From Bryobacterales bacterium (GTDB lineage Bacteria; Acidobacteriota; Terriglobia; Bryobacterales; Bryobacteraceae): a stretch of DNA of 64,000 nt. The notes under the pieces are model-generated. The model was not told the origin of the DNA. It ran no database searches and was given only the letters and a program-made list of their open reading frames with translations. The stretch is from assembly GCA_003170295.1 (NCBI GenBank), contig PNAJ01000076.1, forward strand, positions 29,529 through 93,528. The letters are read 5' to 3'. The stretch's first letter is position 1. Each line of letters starts with the position of its first letter. The position numbers and the translations under genes were made by a program. Shown piece after piece: positions 34,196 through 42,172 of the stretch.

Positions 34196-36578
34196 AGTGA
34201 AGGGCCACCATCGGATCGACATCAATCGCCCGCCGCGCAGGGATCAGGCATGCCGCGAGAGCGACCATAACGAATATACCGGCCACCGCTACAAAAGTGA
34301 CGGGATCGTACGCCGAAATGTTGAACAAAAAGCTCGCCAGGACGCGAGTAGTGGCAAAAGCGACCATCGCTCCCGCAGCGATCCCGATCAGCACAAGCTT
34401 CAATCCACGCCCGAGAACCATCCGCAAAACATCGGATTTAAGAGCGCCGAGCGCCATGCGAATGCCCAGTTCTCTGGTCGATTCCGTGACGCTATACGAG
34501 ATCACCCCGTAGATGCCGATAGCGGCCACTAGCAATGCGAGTCCGGCGAAAGATCCGGTCAGCCAAAGAGCAAATCGCCGTGGTGCAACATTTTCCGCGA
34601 TGATCTGTTCTTGGGTGGCCACGTTGGAAAGCGGTCCATCCCGGTCCATCGCACGAAGTTCGCCGCGCACAGCGGAAACGAGCAACAGCGGATCGAGCGC
34701 CGCGCGAACTTCGAGCGTAACCCGCGAGATGGGGACCTGCGCGTGCGATATGTAGACCTGCGCCTTGGGAACTGTAGCCACACCTTGCTGATGCACATCG
34801 GCGACCACTCCAGCGATCGTCAACAGCGTCTTGCCGCCGTCGAAGCTGATACGGCGCCCGACGGGATCTTCATTCGCGAAGTAGCGTCGCACCATCGCCT
34901 CGCTGATCACCACCACTTTCGGCGCGTCCGCGAAATCGCTCGGGGTTAGATAATGGCCCGACCGTAGTGCGATTCCCATAGTGCGGAAATAGCCGGGCGT
35001 CACCGGATCGAGAATCGCATCCTGCACTACATCGTTTCCCGGAGCAGGGCGCCCCTCGATCACAAACGCGTTGTGACCCGCGCCAGTCATGGGAGCACCG
35101 GCGCTGGCGGCGGCGGATGTGACGCCTGGCAGATGCTCGATTCGCTGCAACAGGTCGTTCAGAAAGTTGACCGTGCGAGCCCCACCCGTTGGCAAGCGTA
35201 CCGTGGCCGTGAGCAGACGTGCCGGCTCGAATCCGAGAGCGACGCTTTCAATCTGCCAGAAACTGCGCAGCAGCAGTCCCGCGGCAACCACCAGTACCAG
35301 CGATAGAGCGACCTCCGCGATAACCAGTGCCGACCGAACGCGTCTGCGCCCCGCGACCGTTCCTCGGGATGATGACTTGAGCGCTTCATTGAGATCCGCC
35401 TTCGACGCCTGCCGCGCGGGCAGAACCCCAAATAACATCGCCGTGACGCATGACGCCGTAAGCGCGAACAGCATGACCCAAGGATCGAGTTTCACGTCGG
35501 CGGATCGTGGGATAAAGGCTCCTCCGAATTGGATCATCGCGCGCGAAGTCCAGACGCCGAGCAATAGCCCAGCCACCCCGCCAAACAGGCCGAGCACCAG
35601 GCTTTCCGTGATCAATTGACGAAAGAGCCGGCCGCTTCCTCCCCCAAGTGCCGCGCGAATGGCAAACTCTTGTCGTCGTTCCGTCGAGCGCGCGAGGCTC
35701 AGGTTCGCAACATTCGCGCACGCGATCAGCAGAAGGACCGCCGCCGAGCCGAGCAGCAGCCATAGCGGACGCTTCACGTCGCCGGAGATCGCCTCGGAAA
35801 GCGAATGGGTCTTGAGTGTCCATGCGGAATTTTCATCCGGATACTGTTTCGTAAGGCGTGCGGCGATGGTCGTCATTTCCGCGCGGGCCTGCTCCACCGT
35901 GACCTCGGGCTTCAGGCGTCCCAGCACGCGCAGAAAATCGGCGCGTCGATTCGCCACCAGATCGGCAGCGTGCAGCGTCGTCCACAATTCAGAGGGCCGG
36001 CGACCATCGATGTCGGGCTCGCGAAATGCAGCCGGCATAACTCCAATGACGGTTCGCGATGTTCCTCCGATTCTGAGCTGGCGCCCGAGAATCTGCGAAT
36101 CGCGCCCAAAACGCCTCGCCCACAACTCGTTGCTCAGTAGGATCACCTCTTTCTCAGCATCGTCAGCCGTGAAGCTGCGGCCGAGCGCAGGCGCGACGCC
36201 AAGAAGTTGGAAATAATTCGCCGTCACCAGACCGCCCATAAGCATCTCCGGCTCGCCAGATTCGGTGAGCACAGCAGCACTGCGCGTGTAGGCGGCCATC
36301 GCCTCGAACGACCGGTTCTGTTCGCTCCAGTCTTTAAAATTGGGCGGCGACGCAGGTTCGCGGGGCGCATTCGCCTTGAGATTCGACTCCCACAGCACCA
36401 CGAGCCGGTCCGGGTCGCCGTAAGGAAGCGGCCGCAGCACGACGCCTCGGATGACACTGAAGACGGCAGTGTTGGCTCCGATCCCAAGCGCCAGAGCGAC
36501 CACGGCAACCGTCGTGAATCCCGGACGCTTTCCAAGCATCCGTAGGGCAAAGCGCAGATCGGAAAATAGGGTCCGCAT
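34188..36578 (-). CDS. ADOP-family ABC-transporter-like permease (FtsX/MacB type), copy 1
   Basis: 796 residues: N-terminal helix LRFALRMLGKRPGFTTVAV, MacB-type periplasmic domain (50-240), membrane block (LLIACANVANLSLARSTERR), second periplasmic domain, and C-terminal membrane block (YGVISYSVTESTRELGIRMA), ending HVDP-type motif VDPMVALHYE. It lies first of two overlapping paralogs. No ATP-binding protein gene is present in the window, which is normal for this acidobacterial family. Confidence 0.93.
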   Translation of the reverse strand: MRTLFSDLRFALRMLGKRPGFTTVAVVALALGIGANTAVFSVIRGVVLRPLPYGDPDRLVVLWESNLKANAPREPASPPNFKDWSEQNRSFEAMAAYTRSAAVLTESGEPEMLMGGLVTANYFQLLGVAPALGRSFTADDAEKEVILLSNELWARRFGRDSQILGRQLRIGGTSRTVIGVMPAAFREPDIDGRRPSELWTTLHAADLVANRRADFLRVLGRLKPEVTVEQARAEMTTIAARLTKQYPDENSAWTLKTHSLSEAISGDVKRPLWLLLGSAAVLLLIACANVANLSLARSTERRQEFAIRAALGGGSGRLFRQLITESLVLGLFGGVAGLLLGVWTSRAMIQFGGAFIPRSADVKLDPWVMLFALTASCVTAMLFGVLPARQASKADLNEALKSSSRGTVAGRRRVRSALVIAEVALSLVLVVAAGLLLRSFWQIESVALGFEPARLLTATVRLPTGGARTVNFLNDLLQRIEHLPGVTSAAASAGAPMTGAGHNAFVIEGRPAPGNDVVQDAILDPVTPGYFRTMGIALRSGHYLTPSDFADAPKVVVISEAMVRRYFANEDPVGRRISFDGGKTLLTIAGVVADVHQQGVATVPKAQVYISHAQVPISRVTLEVRAALDPLLLVSAVRGELRAMDRDGPLSNVATQEQIIAENVAPRRFALWLTGSFAGLALLVAAIGIYGVISYSVTESTRELGIRMALGALKSDVLRMVLGRGLKLVLIGIAAGAMVAFATTRVLASFLFNISAYDPVTFVAVAGIFVMVALAACLIPARRAIDVDPMVALHYE

Positions 36579-36630
36579 GGACGTTCAGACGCACATCGGC
36601 CCCATCGGTTCCTATCAAACTATTAAATTG

Positions 36631-36963
36631 TTAGTTTTTTGCCTGAGGAGGCTGATAGCCGGGCGGAAACGCCGCGCCTTCGCCCCAGAAATAATCTTCC
36701 ATCTGCTTAAGTACAAATTCCTGGGCCTCGGTAGTTCCGAGGTTGAGACGGTACTCGTTCATGATCATCTTCATCTGTTCCAGCCACAGTTTCCACGCCG
36801 CAAGCGAAACATTGTCGTAAATTCGCTGGCCCAGTGGGTTGTCGAAGGGAACTTCGTCCAGGCCGGGCATTTCCCGCTGAAACTTGACGCAGAATACCTT
36901 GTGCCCGGTTTTGTTAGGCTCATCCGCCGAACGGGGATTAATCGCACCGCTGCCGCAACCCAT
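36631..36963 (-). CDS. YggX-like Fe(II)-trafficking/oxidative damage protein
   Basis: 110 residues. The core VFCVKFQREMPGLDEVPFDN through LGQRIYDNVSLAAWKLWLEQ and MEDYFWGEGA matches YggX. Family members have a conserved Cys near the N-terminus (here in VFCVKF). A 20-residue N-terminal extension (MGCGSGAINPRSADEPNK) is unusual. Proposed role: protecting Fe-S clusters during oxidative stress. It lies 18 bases downstream of the small gene at 36982-37281 on the same strand. Confidence 0.9.
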   Translation of the reverse strand: MGCGSGAINPRSADEPNKTGHKVFCVKFQREMPGLDEVPFDNPLGQRIYDNVSLAAWKLWLEQMKMIMNEYRLNLGTTEAQEFVLKQMEDYFWGEGAAFPPGYQPPQAKN

Positions 36964-36981
36964 AGTGGTTAGGATAGCAGT

Positions 36982-37281
36982 CTAAGGTGCCGCTGGGGCG
37001 GGAGACTGAGCGGCGCGCTTGGCCTTCACGGCATCCATATACTCTGATAATTTCAGTGGCAGTCGAGCCCCCTTCTCCATGTGGCGTTGAACCGCCTTCT
37101 GGTACCGGCGCAGGGTCTCCCGTTTGGACGACTCGCGCAAGTTACAGCTCTCGATATCCAGGAGCAATTCAACCTCCCAGGGCCGGAAGGTGTTGCGATG
37201 CATGTTGCCGCGAAGCAGTTCCTGAATAAGGCGGTTAAACTGCGCCAAGACTGCGTCGCTATCGGGTAGGGAGTCCTGCAT
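36982..37281 (-). CDS. Small conserved hypothetical protein
   Basis: 99 residues: charged and helical (LAQFNRLIQELLRGNMHRNT, FRPWEVELLLDIESCNL, RYQKAVQRHMEKGA), with an Ala/Pro tail. No known domain recognised. It precedes the YggX-like gene by 18 bases in the same direction. Charge pattern and codon use support a real gene. Confidence 0.65.
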   Translation of the reverse strand: MQDSLPDSDAVLAQFNRLIQELLRGNMHRNTFRPWEVELLLDIESCNLRESSKRETLRRYQKAVQRHMEKGARLPLKLSEYMDAVKAKRAAQSPAPAAP

Positions 37282-37365
37282 ACCGATATTCGTGGGTTCG
37301 TACCATTCGATTTGAATGTTAACACGAGTGGATGCCGTAGCGCTTCAATAGCGACCACCACCCCA

Positions 37366-37393
37366 ACTGGCTACTGGCTACTGGCTCCTGGCT
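37366..37393. repeat. 7-bp tandem repeat (four units of actggct)
   Basis: Four head-to-tail ACTGGCT units, the last with one change. The stretch GGCTCCTGGCTACTT (37383-37397) has an exact inverted match at about 38603-38617, so copies flank the 37402-38555 gene pair on both sides. Confidence 0.6.
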
Positions 37394-37401
37394 ACTTCTT
37401 C

Positions 37402-38199
37402 CTAATTCACCCTCGCCAGCCACTCGTGGATCTTCCCAAGGCTCTTCTGGATATCTTCCCGATCAGCCGCCTCCGGCTCCATCTCCAGATATTTTTCCAG
37501 ATCCCGCCGAGCCGCCTGGTAACGCTTCAGCTCCAGTAGCAACGCCCCCCGGCTTTTGAACGCCGCGGCTTCGGGAAAGCCGACAATCAGCCAATCCATC
37601 GTCGTGACGGCGCGCTCAAAATCGTTGTTGCGCAGATAGACATGGCGCAAATTGTGGAGCATCCGCATCACAATCTGCTTCTTCGTCACCCGCGCCAGGA
37701 TCGATGGATCGAAGACCTGCGTCTGTGCCAGAGCGAAACACTCGCGGGCGTTAATAGGGCGTCCACCATACGGATCGATATATGTGTTGTAATTCCCGTC
37801 GTCATACTGAACCACGAAATGCCTCGGCAGCCCGATGCCGAAAAGAGGCATGTGCAATCGCCGCCCGACTTCCATGTAAAGCAGCGACAGCGTAATTGCA
37901 ATGCCCGTACGCCGCGTCAGCACCTCGTTCAGACAACTATTGAGCGGATCGAAAAATTCAGCGTCATTCCCGCGAAAACCAAGTTCATCGAACAAAAATT
38001 TCTGCGCCGTCTCCACAAAATCCCGGCCATCGTTGAAATTCCGCAGACGATCGCCCAGTTGCGACGCGAGATCGTTCAGCTGAAGCAGATAAGGCTCGGG
38101 ATCGAGATCCGGGAAATGAATCGTCGCGAGTTCCAGTGCGGCCCGGTCCAAACGCCCCTTCTCCGGGTCTTCTTCGAGAATGTACCGGAGATGGTTCAT
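37402..38199 (-). CDS. SirB1/transglutaminase-like protein with TPR tail
   Basis: 265 residues from ATG 38199, which overlaps the cupin stop by ATGA. The first two thirds have SirB1 motifs: FDPLNSCLNEVLTRRTGIAI, LSLLYMEVGRRL, GIGLPRHFVVQY and YIDPYGGR, a transglutaminase-like fold lacking a clear catalytic Cys. The tail (residues ~195-265) is a TPR-like pair (YLRNNDFERAV, LELKRYQAARRDLEKYLE). Relatives accompany PrmC or other genes; biochemical role unknown. Confidence 0.88.
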   Translation of the reverse strand: MNHLRYILEEDPEKGRLDRAALELATIHFPDLDPEPYLLQLNDLASQLGDRLRNFNDGRDFVETAQKFLFDELGFRGNDAEFFDPLNSCLNEVLTRRTGIAITLSLLYMEVGRRLHMPLFGIGLPRHFVVQYDDGNYNTYIDPYGGRPINARECFALAQTQVFDPSILARVTKKQIVMRMLHNLRHVYLRNNDFERAVTTMDWLIVGFPEAAAFKSRGALLLELKRYQAARRDLEKYLEMEPEAADREDIQKSLGKIHEWLARVN

Positions 38200-38555
38200 T
38201 TTGAGCGAAGATAAGCGTCGTCGCCGCGAATCCAATCTTCCCGTCGCGGCGAAAAGAGATCAAAAACCACGCAATCTTCGATCACTTCGACAAAATGCGG
38301 CACATTCGGAGGGATGCGCACAGTCTCCCCCGCGCCCACCGTCGCTTCCACGCCACCCAGATTGAACTTGATCCGCCCCGACTGGACCATCGCGATCTGC
38401 TCATTCTCATGGCTGTGTTCCGGCACGTTGCAGCCCTTCTTCAGTTCCAGGCGCGCGATCGTCATCATGTCGCCGTGAATCACCTGTCGCGTCAGAAAAG
38501 GATTCATTTGCTCTTTCTCGACGGAATCCCAGTTATAGGTCGGCATGACTTTCAT
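38196..38555 (-). CDS. Small cupin-fold protein
   Basis: 119 residues. Cupin motif 1 is CNVPEHSHENEQIAMVQSGR, with His-x-His and Glu metal ligands, and motif 2 is IPPNVPHFVEVIEDC. Cupins of this size bind a metal and may be dioxygenases, isomerases or sensors; not resolvable here. The start codon could also be three codons later. Overlaps the SirB1-like gene by ATGA. Confidence 0.9.
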   Translation of the reverse strand: MKVMPTYNWDSVEKEQMNPFLTRQVIHGDMMTIARLELKKGCNVPEHSHENEQIAMVQSGRIKFNLGGVEATVGAGETVRIPPNVPHFVEVIEDCVVFDLFSPRREDWIRGDDAYLRSK

Positions 38556-38624
38556 TTTACGACGGCCAACTGTTAGCGTTTTCTGGCGCCTGGGGGATCG
38601 AAAGTAGCCAGGAGCCCGGAGTCA

Positions 38625-38702
38625 GAAACAGAGGCACACGCGCAAATTGAGTTTTTGTTCAGGACACAACTGGCCGGATGTCCGCAAACTCGAATCGCAA
38701 AC
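38625..38702 (-). repeat. 78-bp direct repeat, distal copy (tail of ATP-grasp gene)
   Basis: 72 of 78 bases match 38785-38862, 160 bp away in the same orientation. On the minus strand it carries a second version of the last codons and stop of the ATP-grasp gene (RFEFADIRPVVS then TGA) followed by shared 3' flank. It is a partial duplication of the gene's end. Confidence 0.8.
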
Positions 38703-38732
38703 AGATGAGTTGCGTCCGGAGTCAGAAGTGGG

Positions 38733-38768
38733 GCGGACCCCTGGTCCGCGCCGGACCCCCCGGTCCGG
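38733..38768. repeat. Tandem GC-rich hairpins between the two 78-bp copies
   Basis: GCGGACC/GGTCCGC (loop CCT) and CCGGACC/GGTCCGG (loop CCCC) form two perfect 7-bp stems in a row. This is the same element type as 3896-3933. Confidence 0.7.
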
Positions 38769-38784
38769 CTCGGCCACTACCCGA

Positions 38785-38862
38785 GAAACAGAGGCAAACG
38801 CGCAAATTGAGTTTTTGTTCAGGACACTACAGGCAGCATGTTCGCAAACTCGAATCGCAAAC
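38785..38862 (-). repeat. 78-bp direct repeat, proximal copy
   Basis: Covers the last ~14 codons of the ATP-grasp gene, its stop at 38819 and 34 bases of 3' flank. Paired with 38625-38702. Confidence 0.8.
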
Positions 38863-40000
38863 AAGCGTGGGCGTCCCGCAGACTCTCGACCGCACGCTCC
38901 ACAGAATCCGCCCGCGAAAAGATGAAACCGAGGTAGCTAGCGCCTTCCGGAAGTGGCATCATCGCCTGCCCTTCTTTCGCTGTCACAACAATGTCCACAA
39001 TGCTGTCCACGCTCCGAGCGTCATCGACGCCGGAAACACCCACGTAGCTACCGGCGCGCGGAATCGGGATCATCATCACAGCGTGCGAACCCTCTTCGAG
39101 ACGAGCGGCGCTCACGTCCTCTCCAACCGCGTGCCTTAGAATCAGTTCCTCCAGCGACTTGCCCTGCCAGCCCGAGAAACGCAGCACCCGAGAGCACAAC
39201 CCTCCAATCGGCCGCGCCGCCACTTCCAGCATCCACACGCCTTCATCGTTGACCCGCATTTCGGCGTGAATCGGGCCGTGCGTCATGCCGAGCGCGGTGA
39301 CGGCGCGTTGCGTCGTCTCCCTGATCGCGTCCTGCATCGGGACCGTCACATAAATCGTCTCCTCGAAAAATGGACCGTCGAGAGGGTCGGGCTTGTCGAA
39401 CAACGCAAGCACCTGCAATCGCCCGTTCGTGACAATCCCTTCGAGGGCGTACTCGTGGCCGGGAATGAAATCTTCGACGAGCACGGAAGGCTCGCGGGCG
39501 ATGTCTTTTATCCGCCCGAACCCCGCGGCGAACTCGGCAGGGTTATTCGCTCGAATCACGCCGCGGCTTCCGGAGAGCCCGAGAGGTTTCAAAACGCATG
39601 GATACCGTCGCGGTCCCGTGGGTTGTTGAACAAGTTCATACCTGGGCGTCAGCAGCCCTGCCGCGCGAAATTTCTGCCGTGCCAGGAACTTGTTCTTCGC
39701 GGCGAGGACCGCCGACGGTGGACTGAACGCGAGGCCCAGCCGTTTTGCGGCCAGCGCGGCCACGTACGCCGGACGATCGCCGACGGCTGCAATGCCATCG
39801 AAGGGTCCGCGCGCGACAATCGCTTCGATTCCTTCTTCAGGCGCGTCAAAACGCAGCCCGACGGCGTTGTCTCCCCACGGATCGTCGAGCACGTGGCAGC
39901 GGTCCGTGGCAAGCACCAGATCGAGCCCCATCTGCCGAGTTACATCGGAAAAGGCGCGCGTTTGATAACCGGTGGTGGCGGCTATAAGGAGAACGCGCAT
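38819..40000 (-). CDS. ATP-grasp domain ligase-like protein
   Basis: 393 residues from ATG 40000. A Rossmann-like N-terminal part (MRVLLIAATTGYQTRAF) precedes the ATP-grasp fold (YPCVLKPLGLSGSRGVIRA, SVLVEDFIPGHEYALEG, HAEMRVNDEGVWMLEVAARPIGG). It resembles carboxylate-amine ligases of the L-amino-acid ligase/carbamoyl-phosphate type. The substrates are unknown. The C-terminal ~90 residues are a separate beta-rich domain. The 3' end is duplicated downstream. Confidence 0.9.
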   Translation of the reverse strand: MRVLLIAATTGYQTRAFSDVTRQMGLDLVLATDRCHVLDDPWGDNAVGLRFDAPEEGIEAIVARGPFDGIAAVGDRPAYVAALAAKRLGLAFSPPSAVLAAKNKFLARQKFRAAGLLTPRYELVQQPTGPRRYPCVLKPLGLSGSRGVIRANNPAEFAAGFGRIKDIAREPSVLVEDFIPGHEYALEGIVTNGRLQVLALFDKPDPLDGPFFEETIYVTVPMQDAIRETTQRAVTALGMTHGPIHAEMRVNDEGVWMLEVAARPIGGLCSRVLRFSGWQGKSLEELILRHAVGEDVSAARLEEGSHAVMMIPIPRAGSYVGVSGVDDARSVDSIVDIVVTAKEGQAMMPLPEGASYLGFIFSRADSVERAVESLRDAHACLRFEFANMLPVVS

Positions 40001-40008
40001 GCCTACAT

Positions 40009-40323
40009 TTATCGAGTACTTTTTATCCGCAGGCGAATCTCCACCTGCTGCTCCGCTGACAATCCCCACATCTCGGTTCCGTGAGCCCGGCCAATCAGGA
40101 CATTCCCCGCGACTCCTTCGAATGCCGCGTTCTGCTTGAAGTTGCGCTGCGCACCGTCTTCGTTGATTTGGGCCGTATACCCATCGCCCAGCTTCGGATC
40201 GAAAGATTCGAAGTGCCCGCCGACTTCCTGCCGCGATTGCTGAAAACAGATCGGCCCGTTCGACTTCGTAATACCGCAGGTGCCGTCGGAGGCCACCAGG
40301 ATGTACTCGTGAACTTTCGCCAT
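40009..40323 (-). CDS. Hypothetical protein
   Basis: 104 residues (MAKVHEYILVASDGTCGITK). No recognised domain; mostly polar beta-type sequence. It lies eight bases upstream of the ATP-grasp gene on the same strand, so the two are likely co-transcribed. Codon positions and spacing support a real gene. Confidence 0.6.
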   Translation of the reverse strand: MAKVHEYILVASDGTCGITKSNGPICFQQSRQEVGGHFESFDPKLGDGYTAQINEDGAQRNFKQNAAFEGVAGNVLIGRAHGTEMWGLSAEQQVEIRLRIKSTR

Positions 40324-40367
40324 GGGTTTTTGGGAAGGGGACTCAAAGTCCCCTCCCGGCTATCTGA

Positions 40368-40685
40368 CTACCAGCGCTTATTCTGGCGGGGAGCGCCGTT
40401 GCCCCGGCCGCCGCCAAAACCACCGCCGCCGCCGCGATCTTCCTTCGGACGCGCTTCATTGATGGTCAGGTTCCGTCCGTCGAGTTCCTGTCCGTTCAAG
40501 GAGCTGATGGCACGCTCCGCTTCGGCATCGCCGGTCATCTCGACAAATCCGAATCCCTTGGCCCGGCCCGTATCACGGTCCGTTACGATGCTGACGCGTT
40601 CGACGGCTCCGTACTGTTCAAACAGCGAACGCACGGCGTCTTCAGTAACCCCGAAACTGAGGTTTCCTACAAATATATTTTTCAA
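40368..40685 (-). CDS. RRM-type RNA-binding protein
   Basis: 105 residues. RNP2 (IFVGNL) and RNP1 (KGFGFVEM) of an RNA recognition motif occupy residues 1-80, followed by a Gly-rich tail (GGGGGFGGGRGNGAP). Such bacterial RRM proteins are often cold-induced RNA chaperones. An AT-rich upstream leader of ~170 bp could hold its promoter. Confidence 0.93.
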   Translation of the reverse strand: MKNIFVGNLSFGVTEDAVRSLFEQYGAVERVSIVTDRDTGRAKGFGFVEMTGDAEAERAISSLNGQELDGRNLTINEARPKEDRGGGGGFGGGRGNGAPRQNKRW

Positions 40686-40859
40686 TTGAAATTCCTTCTG
40701 ATTCTACAAACGGTGGATAGGGGCAGGATCGGACAAGGGCGGTTGGACCGGACTATGCGAAAGAGCCGAAAATTTACTACGCCTCATTGTCGCACATTTA
40801 TGGTCGTTTAAGGCATCGCAATCGCGCATTTTTGGTATTTTAACGTTATTTAAGGCCTG

Positions 40860-42155
40860 CTAAAGAAGAGCAACCTGCTCTTCGGTGGGTTCCGCTCAAC
40901 AATACCAAGGCTCGTCCAGGTAAGGAACAGCCGCGCGCGGCACCAGATGAAAATTCTCAGGCAGCGGCTCGTCGCTCGCCTCAGCCCAGATCGCGGCGAA
41001 CATCTCCGTGCGGTTAAGTCCTTTATTAGCAACAATTCGAAAGATCCGTCCAGCCAAGTCATCCAGTGGCCCCTGCCACGGATAGACCAGCAGCCTCCGA
41101 TCAAACGGCCCAATGATCGATCGAATGTCGTCCAACTCCAAAAGCCGCGAACTGGTAGTAATCAAAAGCCTTAATGCCAACTGAATGCTCGAGACATTTT
41201 CAACCAGTTCCAGATCCTTCAAAACCCTCAGCAATTCGCGATAATTCTCGATTGTGGTCCAGGGCGTGAACGCGATAAATGTCGGTTGCAGCGCGAGTCC
41301 GGTTTTGCGGGCTAAATTCACAACTTCGAAAAAATCGTGACGGGTGTGGTTTTTTTCTAGCTTTGCGAGGATAGCATCGTCGAGCGATTCGACTGCGGTG
41401 GTGACGAACAGGCATCCGGTGTCGCGCAAAGGAACGAGTAGATCGCGGTGTTTGAGCAGATGCTCGATTTTGATGGTGGCGTCGTAGGTCACTTGCGGAA
41501 ATTCGGCGTGCAGCGCTTCTGCGATGCGCATTGCGTGGGTTGGGCCGTTGAAAAAATCGGGATCTCCAAATGTTACGTGGCTCGAGCCCTGGGCGATTTG
41601 TTGGCGGATATCGTCGAGCACCACGTCGCGCTGGACGACTCGAAATTCGCCTTGATAGACAGGCACGACGGGGCAATGGCGGCACACATGTTTGCAGCCT
41701 CGGCTGGCTTCGGTATACGCGACGCGCGAAGGAAGAACATCGCTGCGGTCGGGTTTGATAAAGGTTAACTTGTCGAGCGAGATTTCGCTAAAATTCTCGC
41801 CGTTTGCCCACGCGACAAGCGCCGGCTCGAACTCGCCGCCCATAATTGCTTCGACGCCCAGGCCTTCGAGCAACTCCCGGTTGAGAGGCGCGTAGAGGCC
41901 GTAGCAGGCGATTCTTGCGCTGGGGTTCAGGAGTTTGACTCGTTCGATCACGGGAACGGCAAGGCGCGTCGCGGTATGCATGGGCAGCGAGAACGCCACT
42001 CGATCCGCTTGCCGGATCAGGTCTTCCGGAAGTTTGGTTTTGGCGAGGTCTACCGCCGTTACTTCATGTCCAGCGCGGACTAGCCACGCTTTGGGCGATG
42101 CCAAGCTGAACGGCTGATGGCCCAGTTCGTACGTCGAGACGAGAACAATACGCAA
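40860..42155 (-). CDS. CUAEP-tail radical SAM selenoprotein (UGA at 40896-40898 read as Sec)
   Basis: 431 residues if the in-frame UGA is read as selenocysteine. Residues 1-130 look like a cobalamin-binding-type domain (LVSTYELGHQPFSLASPKAW, VAFSLPMHTAT, GGEFEPAL). The radical SAM [4Fe-4S] motif is CKHVCRHC (Cys154, Cys158, Cys161), followed by the barrel (VTFGDPDFFNG, ATIKIEHLLKH, LFVTTAVESLDD, PTFIAFTPWTT). Codon 419 is TGT, codon 420 TGA, and then GCG GAA CCC: Cys-Sec-Ala-Glu-Pro, with eight further codons before TAG at 40860. From established family knowledge, radical SAM proteins with CUAEP or CCAEP tails exist, which fits exactly. A SECIS-like hairpin lies 13-31 nt after the UGA. If Sec is not inserted, the product stops at 419. 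Substrate unknown. Confidence 0.9.
40865..40883 (-). promoter_or_regulatory. Candidate bacterial SECIS element
   Basis: On the minus strand GAAGAGC AGGTT GCTCTTC forms a perfect 7-bp stem with the loop AGGTT. The GGU lies 21-23 nt downstream of the UGA. A GGU-type apical loop at this distance is what bacterial SelB recognises. It lies inside the extended reading frame. As a transcription terminator it would be poor, since only a short TTCTTT follows. Confidence 0.75.
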
Positions 42156-42172
42156 CGTGTCTATAGTGTAAT

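Noticed and set aside
37366..37393. CRISPR-like array from tandem repeats
   Set aside because: Units are only 7 bp with no spacers; no Cas genes in the window.
40865..40883. Rho-independent terminator after the radical SAM gene
   Set aside because: T-run is too weak, and the hairpin sits inside the extended Sec-containing reading frame with a GGU loop.
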